A stretch of DNA of 64,000 nt from Schauerella fraxinea (GCA_030849945.1 JAVDKK010000003.1:744001-808000), one strand, 5' to 3'; positions 1-9,512 are shown, counted from the first letter of the stretch. The notes: generated from the sequence alone by a model not told the origin. Numbers and translations: made by a program.

Positions 1-48
1 GCAGTTGGCGCGATGCCGGTCGAAATGGCATGGCGCGCGGGCATGGTC

Positions 49-1017
49 TTACTCGACCTTGGCGCCCGAGTCTTTGACGATTTTTCCCCACCGAAGGCGA
101 TCGTCGTGGATAAGCTTGGCGAATGCTTCCGGCGTGCTGGTCAGCACCCGCGCACCTTGCTCTTGATATTTCGTGCTGAGGTCTTTGGCCTGCAATGCCT
201 TGTTGAATTCGGCGTTGAGGCGATCGACGATGTCCTTAGAGACGCCGGCCGGTGCAGCCAGACCGAACCAGGTCACGGCCTCGAATCCGGGATAGCCCCG
301 CTCGGCGATGGTGGGCACATCCGGCAGATCCGGAACCCGTTGCGCCGACGTGACTGCAAGCGCGCGCATCTTGCCGCTGCGCACGTGGCCGATCAGCGTG
401 GGCACCGACGACAGGTACATGTCGATCTGTCCGCCGATCAGATCGTTGGAGGCCTGCGCCGCGCCTTTGTAGGGAATATGCGTAAGTTGCACATCCGCCG
501 CGTTCTGTAGTTGGACGGCCGCCAGATGCGACACCGTGCCATTGCCCGAGCTCGCATAATTCAACACGCCCGGCTTGGCTTTGGCTGCGGCAATCATGTC
601 GTCGAACGACTTTATCGGCGAGTTGGTCGGTACGACAATCACCAGCGGTGCGTCGGCAATCAAGCCGATCGCCGACAAGTCCTTCTCCGGGTCGTAGGGC
701 AATTTGCTGTAAAGCGTGGGGTTAATCGCCAGATTGCTGGTTTGCCCCAGCACCAGGGTGTAGCCATCGGCGTCCGACTTCGCCGCCATATCCACGCCGA
801 TATTGCCGCCCGAGCCGGGCCGGTTTTCAGTGACAATGTTCCAGCCCGTGTTCTTGCCCACGGCGACCGCGGCCTCTCGTGCCAACACGTCCGTGCCACC
901 GCCCGGCGGGAAGGGCACGATCAATCTGATGGGTTTATTGGGATAGCCCTGCGCTGCACTTATTGCAGATGCCAAGACCAACGCCAAGCCTGATACAGCG
1001 CGCGCGATGCCATTCAT
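49..1017 (-). CDS. Bug-family tripartite tricarboxylate transporter substrate-binding protein
   Basis: A 322-residue periplasmic solute-binding protein of the Bug/TctC family, expected to bind a small carboxylate. After a hydrophobic signal peptide ending near the AAQG segment, the mature N-terminus shows the family motif YPNKPIRLIVPFPPGGGTD. The later IPYKGAAQASNDLIGGQIDM and DVPTIAERGYPGFEAVTWFG segments are also typical. I chose the ATG at 1017 because a GGAG Shine-Dalgarno precedes it; an upstream in-frame start at 1074 would put residues before the signal peptide. It is divergent from an IclR regulator, which probably controls it. No membrane subunits are adjacent, as is common for orphan Bug proteins. 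The ligand cannot be told from sequence. Confidence 0.93.
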   Translation of the reverse strand: MNGIARAVSGLALVLASAISAAQGYPNKPIRLIVPFPPGGGTDVLAREAAVAVGKNTGWNIVTENRPGSGGNIGVDMAAKSDADGYTLVLGQTSNLAINPTLYSKLPYDPEKDLSAIGLIADAPLVIVVPTNSPIKSFDDMIAAAKAKPGVLNYASSGNGTVSHLAAVQLQNAADVQLTHIPYKGAAQASNDLIGGQIDMYLSSVPTLIGHVRSGKMRALAVTSAQRVPDLPDVPTIAERGYPGFEAVTWFGLAAPAGVSKDIVDRLNAEFNKALQAKDLSTKYQEQGARVLTSTPEAFAKLIHDDRLRWGKIVKDSGAKVE

Positions 1018-1053
1018 GATTTTGTCTCCGATCGTTTTTATGGTGGGCAAATT

Positions 1054-1100
1054 GTGTTCGCGTGTTCCACCCAATACAATAGGTGTTCGTATAGCGGAAC
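1054..1100. promoter_or_regulatory. candidate IclR operator in divergent promoter
   Basis: The 83-bp divergent spacer holds an imperfect palindrome GTTC-N8-GAAC at 1085-1100 and, 28 bp away, a related GTGTTCG half-site at 1054-1060. The GTTCG core resembles operators of PcaR-like IclR regulators. The site abuts the IclR start codon, which would suit autoregulation plus control of the Bug gene. Seen by eye only. Confidence 0.45.
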
Positions 1101-1859
1101 ATGTTGCACACCATGAACACTGATCAACGTTCGGAATTGAACGAATCGGAGGGCGAAGACGGTGTCATCGCCGTCCGGCGCGCCATGCGCATCCTGGCCG
1201 CATTTGGCGTAGAAGATTCAAGTTTGTCGCTTGCGGAATTAAGCCGACGGACGGACTGTCATCGTTCAACAGTGCTGCGCTTGGCACGAACGCTGGCGAT
1301 GGATGACTATGTTGCGCAGCGTCCTGACGGCACATGGCGCTTGGCGCGCGCCGCAGGTTGGCTAGGGGCCTGCTATCAAGCGACGTTCAACGTGCTCGAG
1401 ATCGTGCAACCGGTACTGCACGACCTTTCCGTCGCGACGGGCGAGAGCGCCACGTTTTACGTACGCGAAGGAAAACAACGCGTCTGTATTGCACGAGTAG
1501 AGGGCCCAAAGTCGATTCGCCATCACGTACGAGTTGGCGCTGGTCTTCCGCTCCACTTGGGCAGCCCGGGACGCGTGCTGTTGGCCTTCGCTGGGGAACC
1601 TGGCGAACCCTACGAATCCATCCGACGCGCGGGATACATGATGTCCCTGGGCGAGCGAGAGGCGGAGGTATCCAGCATCTCCGCGCCGGTGTACGGGCTT
1701 AACTGGAGCCTCGTGGGCGCGATCTGCATTTCGGGCCCAATCTCACGATTGAGTGAACAAGTCTTGCTGGGCCACAAAGAGGCGATTCTTGCCGCAGCAA
1801 ATCAACTCTCGCGTTCGATGATGGGTGTGGGCCAAAGGGATAGCACAGTGCGCAGATAG
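1101..1859 (+). CDS. IclR-family transcriptional regulator
   Basis: A 252-residue regulator with an N-terminal winged helix-turn-helix (about residues 22-80: AVRRAMRILAAFG, then LSLAELSRRTDCHRSTVLRL) and a C-terminal effector-binding GAF-like IclR domain (about 95-240, with SVATGESATFYVREG and GLPLHLGSPGRVLLAF). The length is normal for the family. ATG codons at 1101 and 1113 are both possible and neither has a strong Shine-Dalgarno. Divergent position suggests that it controls the Bug binding protein at 49-1017. The effector is unknown. Confidence 0.92.
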   Translation: MLHTMNTDQRSELNESEGEDGVIAVRRAMRILAAFGVEDSSLSLAELSRRTDCHRSTVLRLARTLAMDDYVAQRPDGTWRLARAAGWLGACYQATFNVLEIVQPVLHDLSVATGESATFYVREGKQRVCIARVEGPKSIRHHVRVGAGLPLHLGSPGRVLLAFAGEPGEPYESIRRAGYMMSLGEREAEVSSISAPVYGLNWSLVGAICISGPISRLSEQVLLGHKEAILAAANQLSRSMMGVGQRDSTVRR

Positions 1860-2230
1860 TCATCTGCAGCCGTAGGTGCGCCGGCGCTCGAGAAAACGGC
1901 CAAACGTTTCGTTTCGATTTTGCCGAATAACTATGGCATAGATAAGCTGAGCGAAATGCCTCAACAATCTTACATACTTCCCCGGTATGTCAAATTGTGG
2001 AGTATTGAGCACTGCCGACATGCTTCACGTTCACCATTTTGAGACGCTCTAACCCTCACTGCCGAGCGGGTAAGTGTCCGGTCCCACGGCTTCTCAGCAC
2101 GGTTTGCAAGTGACAAGGTTGCTGACTTAGCCCATGCGCTGGATGTGCACAACTGTTTGCTTTTATGCACGCTTTCGATATCCAAGATTGTGAACCACCA
2201 CGCAACTAGAGCGATCAGCAATCCTGCTTT
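1860..2230. other. convergent intergenic region
   Basis: This spacer lies between the ends of the IclR and GNAT genes. No convincing gene is present; the reading frame at 1970-2221 on the minus strand runs through the palindromic repeat and has no recognisable motif. The only structure seen is the palindrome at 1966-1996. Confidence 0.6.
1966..1996. repeat. dispersed palindrome, copy 1
   Basis: Left arm AATCTTACATAC (1966-1977) and right arm GTATGT followed by CAAATT (1985-1996), around a C-rich loop. The outer right arm has diverged from the consensus AAGATT. It is one of five copies in the window and lies between convergent genes. Confidence 0.75.
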
Positions 2231-2746
2231 TCACAGTAGCCCCTTGCTCATAATGACGCTTCGATAGTTAGTGTGGGCCCACTGCGCCATTTCGATAGTC
2301 CGGTAGCCGCGGGACGCATACCACCTCTGCAAATGCGTCGCCGGCTCAGCGGTATCGAGTGCAAGCTCGACCGCTCCGCATTTCGCGGCTCGAGCTTCCA
2401 CGACCTCCATAAGTCGTCTGCCTACTCCCGATCGCTGGTAGTTTGGTTCGACTGCGAGTTGGTGAAGGCTTGCGACATCGGGACGATTGAGCCAGGCAGT
2501 GCCCTTCGTGCGGTGTGGGGGTATGAACAGGGCTGTACCGACGAGAGAACTGCCGATAGAGGCGAGAAAGCACTCGCCGGCATCAATGCGTTGGCGAGTG
2601 ACATCGATACTTTGATCCACGGCCTTAAACCTCAGACCCATGTCGCCGAGCTCTGCATAGGCTCGATGAAGGAGCGCCGTGAGGCATCCCAAATCGACGT
2701 CAACTGTCGCAAGCTCAATCTTCAGAATTTCTGGTTCTTTCTGCAT
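2231..2746 (-). CDS. GNAT-family N-acetyltransferase
   Basis: A 171-residue GNAT acyl-CoA transferase. The acetyl-CoA binding motif A reads LHQLAVEPNYQRSGVGRRLM (about residues 93-112), with the Q-x-x-G-x-G pyrophosphate loop. Motif B follows in the YASRGYRTIEM segment near the C-terminus. The start is ATG 2746, with AGGAAG about a dozen bases upstream. The acceptor substrate is unknown. The gene stands alone, convergent with the IclR gene. Confidence 0.88.
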   Translation of the reverse strand: MQKEPEILKIELATVDVDLGCLTALLHRAYAELGDMGLRFKAVDQSIDVTRQRIDAGECFLASIGSSLVGTALFIPPHRTKGTAWLNRPDVASLHQLAVEPNYQRSGVGRRLMEVVEARAAKCGAVELALDTAEPATHLQRWYASRGYRTIEMAQWAHTNYRSVIMSKGLL

Positions 2747-2986
2747 GATGTCGATTTATCTTCCTGTAGCCGATACGACAGCTCGGATTTTTTGCAACCA
2801 GTGGTTGAGGCGAGGCGTCAGTGTCGCCCACTAAACAGTCTTGCCACAGATAATGATGGCTCCCACAACTCACCTGCGTAGAACATAGTTGGCTAGCTAG
2901 CGCTTCATTCTTCCCTTTGGCAACACAAGATGTTGTTGCTTACCTAAGCCGTTCAGACTTTGCGCTTTCGAACCCTGCTGCATCTA

Positions 2987-4159
2987 CTACTTCCTATCAG
3001 GTACCTGGACGCTGTACGGAGCCGGATTGATGAATATTTCCACTGCATTGCCTTTGTCGATCTCAAGGGCTGGGGTAGACCATGGCAACTCGGGATAGAT
3101 ATGTTTGCGCCACCAGTTGTATTCGCCATGCTTGACGGACATCAGCCCAAGCATCAACAGAACTGCCCCTGCAAACTGCCTGACTCGCTCGGCTTGAAAC
3201 AGCGCTCCCGCCAAAATCCAAAAGGTCATCACCTTGGGGATGAAGAAATAGCGATCGTCCATTGAGATCCAATCCAAATGGCGCGAGTGGCCTGGCATGA
3301 ATTTGAGCCACGTCGATCCCAGAACTGCGCCAGTCATGAACAAGAGGGCGAGATTGAGCCGGCGATATTTGGGAGACCAGACCAGAAAAAGTAGGGTGAT
3401 ACCAAAGAGAATTGTGATGAGCACGAAGTACCAGTTGTCGCTTCGCCACCCGTTAGCGAGTGCACCTAGCCACCTATCAAGTACGGTTATCGCCAAATGA
3501 AGGGGCTCGCGCTCACCTTCAAAGCTTACATAGTTTCTGAGCGTCGTTATCAGCTGTGTAGACGCTACCACCAGCGCGACAGAAAACAGCCTAATGCTGT
3601 GGGCGTCCCGATTGGTCCATAGACGCCAAACAAAAATTGGTAGTGCAAAAATTGAAAAGGGACCAGAAAGCCCGGCAAGCAGTAAGAACGCGAGCTGATT
3701 CATCCTATTCAATCGACCGAGTGGCGTCTCAGTCATCGCGATCAGCGGCAGCGCGCATGCCATGACCCACTGTGCATTAGTGATGGTTCCGAACACTTCG
3801 CCGGTATGCGGAACCATGAACAACAGCGCTGCAAGTAAAGGTGCATGTTTTACCCGGCAGAAGGCGATCGTGACCAACGTCCAAACCATGACAACCATAT
3901 TGATGCCCGCATATATCGCGGGCGCGAGGGTGGCACTGAAAGGAGATGCTGCTAGAGCTGTCAGCCTAGGCACAGCGTGGAGATACCCCGCGAATGGCAT
4001 TGTCAGCGCGCTGGCGCCATGTATCAGCTGTTCCTGTAGGAAAACCTTCCCGTCTTCCGCATAAAGGTAGGGATTCCATATTGCAGATCTGACGCGCCGG
4101 ACGTATATGGCTAAACCAAAGATGACGGCGAGAAGCCGGAGCGTATTCGCTGTGAACAA
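2987..4159 (-). CDS. polytopic inner-membrane protein, possibly GT-C glycosyltransferase-like
   Basis: A 390-residue protein with about nine to ten hydrophobic segments. An acidic periplasmic-loop motif after the first helix, with the order YAEDGKVFLQEQL then PFAGYLHAVPRL, resembles the first-loop signature of GT-C type lipid-linked sugar transferases, but I cannot assign a reaction. Translation appears to start at TTG 4159, preceded by AAGGA six bases upstream. AT content is higher than in neighbouring genes and the gene has no operon partner, which could reflect acquisition. Function is not known. Confidence 0.7.
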   Translation of the reverse strand: MFTANTLRLLAVIFGLAIYVRRVRSAIWNPYLYAEDGKVFLQEQLIHGASALTMPFAGYLHAVPRLTALAASPFSATLAPAIYAGINMVVMVWTLVTIAFCRVKHAPLLAALLFMVPHTGEVFGTITNAQWVMACALPLIAMTETPLGRLNRMNQLAFLLLAGLSGPFSIFALPIFVWRLWTNRDAHSIRLFSVALVVASTQLITTLRNYVSFEGEREPLHLAITVLDRWLGALANGWRSDNWYFVLITILFGITLLFLVWSPKYRRLNLALLFMTGAVLGSTWLKFMPGHSRHLDWISMDDRYFFIPKVMTFWILAGALFQAERVRQFAGAVLLMLGLMSVKHGEYNWWRKHIYPELPWSTPALEIDKGNAVEIFINPAPYSVQVPDRK

Positions 4160-4584
4160 ACCTATTCCTTATCTGGAAGCACCATCTAGTTCGAACCACC
4201 ATAGGCGAAGATTCCGAACGGAATTTTATAGTCGTCGCATCTTCAAGTTGCGATCGCGAAAGAATGCTGCGTGCACCGCAGGCTGATCAAGACGCAGATT
4301 ACCAAACATATTGACGAGTTAGCTCGGCACTGGCGCGGGACGACAGGTGTTTTGAGGGGCATGGCATGCGAACTAAAATTTAATTCCAGAGGGTTTCATA
4401 ACTTTTATTCTAGTAGCATTACCCATAGTCGTGATATCTGCAGCACCGATTAACTAAATCCTCGATGTTCAGTAAACATGACCTTGAAAGCATCATTTTT
4501 GTGTGAAATGGCTGACGCTGAGCCTATCGCGACCACCGATTGGGCCCATTTACACTGCCGCACGCATGCTGAGTTGCGAAGCCT
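4160..4584. other. intergenic, AT-rich, no gene seen
   Basis: Several short reading frames exist but none has a ribosome-binding site or a recognisable motif. The DNA around 4370-4500 is AT-rich and probably carries the promoter for the membrane protein on the minus strand. Confidence 0.5.
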
Positions 4585-4824
4585 ATGCTGCGCTCGCCAG
4601 CTAACTTGCAGATCCGTTATCCCAACGGCACCGGTCGTCTAAGCATCCATGCAGCCTTGTTGGGCAACGAAGATGTCGCGCATATTCATCGGGCGCTGAT
4701 CGACGCATCCGCATTTGGTGAAGCTTGCTTCGCGAGCGTTTCGATCGGAACGGCGACGAACGTAGACGCCGGGCGTCAGCTGAAAAAATTTATGCCAATT
4801 CAGAAATGGCTCTGCAACCGCTAA
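4585..4824 (+). CDS. small hypothetical protein
   Basis: A 79-residue reading frame ending 13 bases before the next gene on the same strand. It has no recognised domain and no good Shine-Dalgarno; a competing frame runs on the opposite strand. It is listed because it is co-directional and closely spaced with 4838-5185. It may be spurious. Confidence 0.3.
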   Translation: MLRSPANLQIRYPNGTGRLSIHAALLGNEDVAHIHRALIDASAFGEACFASVSIGTATNVDAGRQLKKFMPIQKWLCNR

Positions 4825-4837
4825 CCGAGGGATGACT

Positions 4838-5185
4838 ATGCAATACTTCCAGCGCTTTTTTGGGTTCACATTGCTGGGCTTTGCAATCGTCACTGCACTA
4901 GTAGCTACCTGGGCATGGAGCGGTCGAACGGGCACAGTGGGTTGTGGCAGTGAAAAGCGCGAATTCCTGCAGCGCTCGATCACCGAGCAACTTCTACGGC
5001 GCAAACCACAACCATCCAGTTTCTCGGTCAAGTCTGATGGTATCTACAACGAGCATGACAAAATTTGGATGGTTCAGGTTGAAGTGGCAGGGCAAAATCA
5101 GATCGCGCTTGTCGATTGCCGAGGCTCGGTAGAGTTTTCGCTCGGGACCTTGAAGCGATCGATATTTGAACGTATCAACGGCTAA
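4838..5185 (+). CDS. small membrane-anchored hypothetical protein
   Basis: A 115-residue protein with one N-terminal transmembrane helix (about residues 7-27, LLGFAIVTALVATWAW) and a C-terminal soluble domain that is probably periplasmic. The soluble part contains two cysteines (CGSEKREF and VDCRGS). ATG 4838 is preferred over ATG 4832 because GAGGG at 4827-4831 gives a six-base spacing to it. No family was recognised. Confidence 0.55.
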   Translation: MQYFQRFFGFTLLGFAIVTALVATWAWSGRTGTVGCGSEKREFLQRSITEQLLRRKPQPSSFSVKSDGIYNEHDKIWMVQVEVAGQNQIALVDCRGSVEFSLGTLKRSIFERING

Positions 5186-5521
5186 AAAGCGATACCAAAA
5201 CTGCTCTAGATGTGCAATCCATGCGACAAAGAAGCAGCAGCGCGAACCGAGCTGACTATTATGAATATGCCGTCAGCTATGCGTCCGTTTCATATCAAAA
5301 TGTAAAAAGTGTCTGGACAAATTGATATTGCTGCAAGGCTGTGGCGCTAACCCATCACTCCGAATTTTGATGTTGAAATGTTGAATCATCGGAGGCGAGG
5401 ATTGAGCGCATCCAGCCCAGCTGAAAAGCTGCCAGTCGGGTGCGCAATGGGCATCTATGAGCACCGTCGGTCCCTGCCAGCAAATACGGTGCAGATGCGT
5501 CGGTTTTCCGGAAAGCTAATG
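5186..5521. other. intergenic region upstream of small-protein gene
   Basis: An in-frame extension of the downstream gene back to 5378 exists, but its residues do not match the paralogues of that protein. Nothing else was recognised here. Confidence 0.45.
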
Positions 5522-5809
5522 ATGGAATTGACGTTTGCGTACGCACATGTCGCGGATGCCCAACTCCGGTTGGAGCGCTACCAAAAATATTCACGTTGCC
5601 CGAAAACATCACGGGAGTACGCTGCCTATGCCCGTGCGTATTTCGACCTCCACCATTCAAGACTTGCGCTTGATCGGGCTTTGAATATGTCCAGAATGAA
5701 GTCTGAAAACAACACGGTGGCTCTTACGGCGCGATCGCCTGTTTCGGCTCTGCCGTATTTAGAGGCGACATCGCACGCGCTGAAGAAGAGATGGAATTCA
5801 AAGCCGTGA
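5522..5809 (+). CDS. small helical protein, paralogue family member A
   Basis: A 95-residue protein starting at ATG 5522 (or the adjacent ATG 5519) behind GGAAAG. Its central part, ending in the pattern A-x-F-[DE]-L-[HR]2-S-x3-L-[DE]-[RK]-A-[LI], aligns with the proteins at 20301-20564 and 31097-31363. It appears all-helical, with no signal peptide and no membrane segment. The C-terminal tail is basic and specific to this copy. It sits 129 bp upstream of the Gabija genes. Function unknown. Confidence 0.6.
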   Translation: MELTFAYAHVADAQLRLERYQKYSRCPKTSREYAAYARAYFDLHHSRLALDRALNMSRMKSENNTVALTARSPVSALPYLEATSHALKKRWNSKP

Positions 5810-5938
5810 TGCACGGTCATCGATAGCGTCGCTACTGGAGACAGGCAGTAAAAAACTGCTCGGCGATTATGCCGAATCACCCGGAACTCGACGTGCCTAT
5901 ACTATTTAGGGCATATGTTGTAAGTAGGCGAGAGGGAA

Positions 5939-7738
5939 ATGCGGATTAGTCGAATCACAATTGAGAACTACGCCAACTTTAAGAGCGTCGACTTCGCCAC
6001 TGACGACAGCCTGGTGATTGTTGGAGAGAACAAGGCAGGCAAGAGCAACCTGCTCAGAGCCTTACGCTTAGTGCTTGACCCCATGCTCCCTGAGCGTGAC
6101 CGGCAACTGGGCCTCGAGCACTTTTGGGATGGCCTAGGCGACGCGAAGCTCGGCGCTACCGTCAAAGTGGTCGTGGAGCTCACCGACTTCGAAAACAACG
6201 ACAACCTGCTCACCGTCCTGGGCGGCAGCCTAGTGAACACAGAATCCCCAGTCGTCGCTCGGCTTACCTACCTGTATCGCCCCAAGGCCGCGCTCGAGAG
6301 CGAGGCGCCGCAAACCTTAGGGGACTACGAGTTTCTGGTGTTCGGCGGCGCCAATGAGGACAACGCATTTACGGCGGCCCGCAGGCGCGAGTTACCGATG
6401 GACTACCTTTCTGCTTTGCGTGACGCAGAAGGGGACCTGCTGAACTGGAGGCGTTCACCTCTTCGGCCCATCATCGAGGAGTTGACTGCTAGTCTGGATG
6501 AGGAGACCCGCGACGAACTCGAGCAGCTTGTCAGCGATGCCCAGAGCACCCTCGCGCAGCGTCCTGAGGTTGCGGCTGCCGCAGGCAAGGTTTTTGATCG
6601 CCTTGTAGAGATGGTCGGCGACGAACACGCCGTGTCTCTAACGCTGGGCGCGACCCCCACCAATGTGGACGTACTGCTGCGGGGTTTGAGGCTTCTAATC
6701 GATGGAGGGGCCCGCGGCATTGGTGACGCAAGCCTGGGAACGGCGAACCTGCTCTTCTTGACCCTGAAGGGGTTAGAGCTTGAGCGAGCGGTCGAGGCAG
6801 GGGAACGCAGTCACACGTTCCTCGCTATCGAGGAGCCGGAGGCTCACCTGCATCCGCATGTCCAGCGGTTGGTGTACAGGCACTACCTTGGTGACGAGGA
6901 CGCTGCACCGCAGAACGTCACAACCATCTTGACGACTCATTCGCCGCACATCGCAAGCGTCGCGCCCCTGCGATCCATCGTACTGCTGCGGGAGGACACT
7001 GAAGGCGGGTCGACGTCGATTACCTCTGCGGCCGAGGTGGAGCTGCTGCCCGACGAAGAGGACGACCTGCAGCGGTACATCGACGTCACCCGGGGCGAGC
7101 TCTTCTTCTCGCGCGGGATCATCTTCGTCGAAGGCGACGCGGAGCGGTTCTTGATCCCCGAGTTTGCCGCTGCTCTTGGAGTCGACCTCGACAGACTCGG
7201 AGTGACGGTGTGCTCCGTGGCTAGTGCCAACTTTTTGCCCTACTTAAAGCTAGTGGGCCGTGACGCCTTGGACATCCCCTTTGTCATCCTGACAGACCTT
7301 GACCCTCCAGACGGCAGGGGAGCGCCGCTCGCGTTTGCCAGAGTCCGCGCCATCTTGGCGCTCTCGATGGACCAGGAGGACATTGAACAGTACCAAGAGT
7401 TCGACGACCTTTGGGAAGATGGCGAGAAGAGCGGGATTTTCGTGAATGACAAGACGCTGGAAGTCGAGCTATTCCAATCTGGGATGGGGCCTGCAATGGC
7501 GACCGTCCTGTGTAAGCATGCGAACTCTTGGGGTCCCCAACGAAGGGTATGGATGAGTGGCTGGATAGACGAACCCATCACGCTGGATGAGGACAGGCTC
7601 CTGGGATGGGTCGGCGAGGTCGGCAAAGGCCGTTTTGCACAGGCTTTGGCCGGCTTCGTCACCGAAGCGGTGTGCCCCGTATACATCAAGAAGGCGCTTA
7701 CCTACGTCAAGAATGGCTTCTTCCCAGTCGAGCGCTAA
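5939..7738 (+). CDS. gajA: Gabija GajA-like OLD-family ATPase/TOPRIM endonuclease
   Basis: A 599-residue overcoming-lysogeny-defect (OLD) protein. Its N-terminal ABC-type ATPase has Walker A GENKAGKSN (residues 29-37, Lys35), Walker B/D-loop region LAIEEPEAHLHP (295-306) and H-loop TTHSPH (332-337). The C-terminal TOPRIM nuclease domain has the metal-binding glutamate in FVEGDAER (Glu398) and the DxD pair in LTDLD (Asp453, Asp455). All key residues are intact. The downstream helicase gene overlaps by 26 bp, the hallmark of class 2 OLD (Gabija) systems, in which GajA is a nucleotide-sensing DNA nickase that works with GajB against phage. The length is close to the characterised 578-aa Bacillus protein. 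An AT-rich stretch precedes the gene. Confidence 0.93.
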   Translation: MRISRITIENYANFKSVDFATDDSLVIVGENKAGKSNLLRALRLVLDPMLPERDRQLGLEHFWDGLGDAKLGATVKVVVELTDFENNDNLLTVLGGSLVNTESPVVARLTYLYRPKAALESEAPQTLGDYEFLVFGGANEDNAFTAARRRELPMDYLSALRDAEGDLLNWRRSPLRPIIEELTASLDEETRDELEQLVSDAQSTLAQRPEVAAAAGKVFDRLVEMVGDEHAVSLTLGATPTNVDVLLRGLRLLIDGGARGIGDASLGTANLLFLTLKGLELERAVEAGERSHTFLAIEEPEAHLHPHVQRLVYRHYLGDEDAAPQNVTTILTTHSPHIASVAPLRSIVLLREDTEGGSTSITSAAEVELLPDEEDDLQRYIDVTRGELFFSRGIIFVEGDAERFLIPEFAAALGVDLDRLGVTVCSVASANFLPYLKLVGRDALDIPFVILTDLDPPDGRGAPLAFARVRAILALSMDQEDIEQYQEFDDLWEDGEKSGIFVNDKTLEVELFQSGMGPAMATVLCKHANSWGPQRRVWMSGWIDEPITLDEDRLLGWVGEVGKGRFAQALAGFVTEAVCPVYIKKALTYVKNGFFPVER

Positions 7739-9512
7739 ATACCTGCAAGCTTCGCTGCAGCTGCGGGACAACCCCGGACAGTGGGCAGCGTACGAGTCCA
7801 CAGGGAACTGCTGCGTGCTGGCTGGTCCGGGTAGCGGGAAGACGAAGACGCTCGTCACAAAACTCGCGCGTGTCATCGCAGAAGACGTGCGGTCGCCTCG
7901 TGGGGTGGCCTGCATCACCTTTAGCAATGAAGCAGCGCGTGAGCTCATTCGCCGCCTTCGACAACTTGGTCTCGAGCAGTCCCCGCGGCTGTTCGTCGGC
8001 ACTGTTCACTCGTTCTGCCTGCTGCATCTGCTGCTGCCCTTTGCGCAGCTCGCTGGGCTGGAGCTGCCTTACCCACTGAAGGTCGCCACGGAGTCCGAAG
8101 CCGCGAGCATCTATCGGACGGTGTCAGAGAGGCTTCGCGGCAATGGGCAGCCATTGCGCAAAGAGGATGTGGACCGCCACCGCCGAGTGAACCTGGACCG
8201 CGTCGGCAAGACTTGGACTGGGAACGAGGAGATGACTGACCTGGCCGAGGCATATGAGCAGGAGCTGCGGAAACGCGGGCTCATCGACTTCGAGGACATC
8301 GTGAACTACGGTCAGCGCCTCGTGAACGAGCATGACTGGGTGCTGAAGGTTGTCCGAGCCAAGTTCCCGGTACTGGCCGTTGACGAATACCAGGACTTGG
8401 GAGCTGCGCTCGACCGTATCGTGCGCCGGCTGACCTTTGACGCAGGCGTGCGACTCATCGCCGTAGGCGATGTGGACCAGTCGGTCTATGGCTTCTCGGG
8501 CGCAAACAGTGAGCTGCTGGAGGAGCTGTCCAAGGAGAACGACGTCGAGACCATCCGGCTGAAAATCAATTACAGAAGCGGCACTGGCATTATCGAGGTC
8601 GCACAGCGGGCCTTGGGAAAAGACAGGGGCTACGAGTCTTCAGAACCTGAGAGGCAAGCCTCCGTCCAAGCGCACAAGTTCGACAAGGGCCTGCAGCACC
8701 AGGCTGAGTACGCTATGCAATCGCTGGTCGCCGCAGCACTGAATGCAAAAAAGGGGCGGCAGCTCGGTGATATCGCAGTGCTGTACCGAAACCGGGATGT
8801 GGGCGACGTAGCAGCAATTGAAGCCAAGAAGGCCGGGTATCCGTTCGTGCGCATCGACAATGCCGCCCCGTACCGCAAGGTGCCTCTCACAAGCTGGGTG
8901 GAGGATTGCGCCATCTGGTGTGCAGGAGGCTGGAAGGTTGCGTCACCACCGCTGCACGATTTGCAAGGTAGATGGATTTCCTTCCATGGTGGTTTGTCGG
9001 ACAAGCAGGCGCGGTGTGGCACCGCGCGGCTTACGCGTTTTCTGTGGAACCATCGCGGCGATGGTGCGGCGCTCGACTTTGTCGCGGCGCTACGCTCCGA
9101 ACTGCTCAACGTGTTGATTGCCGCCAGACCAGAGCTTGCCGACCAGGCTGCGCACGTGGAAGGCATGCATAAGGCACTCGATAAAGACGGAGTTCTTTTC
9201 GGCACGACAAGGGCGCAGCTCGGTCGTCGTGATGGAGCGCCCAAGCAGCTCAATCTGCTCACGCTCCACTCCGCGAAGGGCACGGAGTACGACGTTGTCA
9301 TTATCCTGGGCCTGGACCAAGGCGGGTTCCCCTCGCCAGATTGGTCTGACAACACTCCCGAGAAGATGGAGGAGGCGCGTCGCTTGTTCTATGTCGGCAT
9401 CACGAGAGCGCGCGATGACGTTCACTTGATGTATAGCGGTTTCAGGCAGAACCGGTACGGCAGGATATGGCGTGAAGGGCCGTCGCAGTTCTTGGATGGC
9501 CTGCAGCTGTAG
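7713..9512 (+). CDS. gajB: Gabija GajB-like UvrD/Rep superfamily 1A helicase
   Basis: A 599-residue UvrD-like helicase starting at ATG 7713 inside the gajA end, so the pair is probably translationally coupled. All motifs are present: Q motif (DNPGQWAAYES, about 20-29), motif I AGPGSGKT (37-44), Ia (ITFSNEAA), II DEYQD (224-228), III GDVDQSVYGFSG (from 252), IV (INYRSG), V TLHSAKGTEYD (from 517) and VI YVGITRARD (from 560). In Gabija, GajB is thought to sense or use DNA ends and to activate GajA; the complex blocks phage replication. It is about 100 residues longer than the Bacillus cereus GajB. An in-frame reading frame continues past its TAG stop. Confidence 0.93.
   Translation: MASSQSSAKYLQASLQLRDNPGQWAAYESTGNCCVLAGPGSGKTKTLVTKLARVIAEDVRSPRGVACITFSNEAARELIRRLRQLGLEQSPRLFVGTVHSFCLLHLLLPFAQLAGLELPYPLKVATESEAASIYRTVSERLRGNGQPLRKEDVDRHRRVNLDRVGKTWTGNEEMTDLAEAYEQELRKRGLIDFEDIVNYGQRLVNEHDWVLKVVRAKFPVLAVDEYQDLGAALDRIVRRLTFDAGVRLIAVGDVDQSVYGFSGANSELLEELSKENDVETIRLKINYRSGTGIIEVAQRALGKDRGYESSEPERQASVQAHKFDKGLQHQAEYAMQSLVAAALNAKKGRQLGDIAVLYRNRDVGDVAAIEAKKAGYPFVRIDNAAPYRKVPLTSWVEDCAIWCAGGWKVASPPLHDLQGRWISFHGGLSDKQARCGTARLTRFLWNHRGDGAALDFVAALRSELLNVLIAARPELADQAAHVEGMHKALDKDGVLFGTTRAQLGRRDGAPKQLNLLTLHSAKGTEYDVVIILGLDQGGFPSPDWSDNTPEKMEEARRLFYVGITRARDDVHLMYSGFRQNRYGRIWREGPSQFLDGLQL

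Noticed and set aside
7470..8002. Minus-strand frame spanning the gajA-gajB junction
   Set aside because: Antisense of two well-supported overlapping genes.
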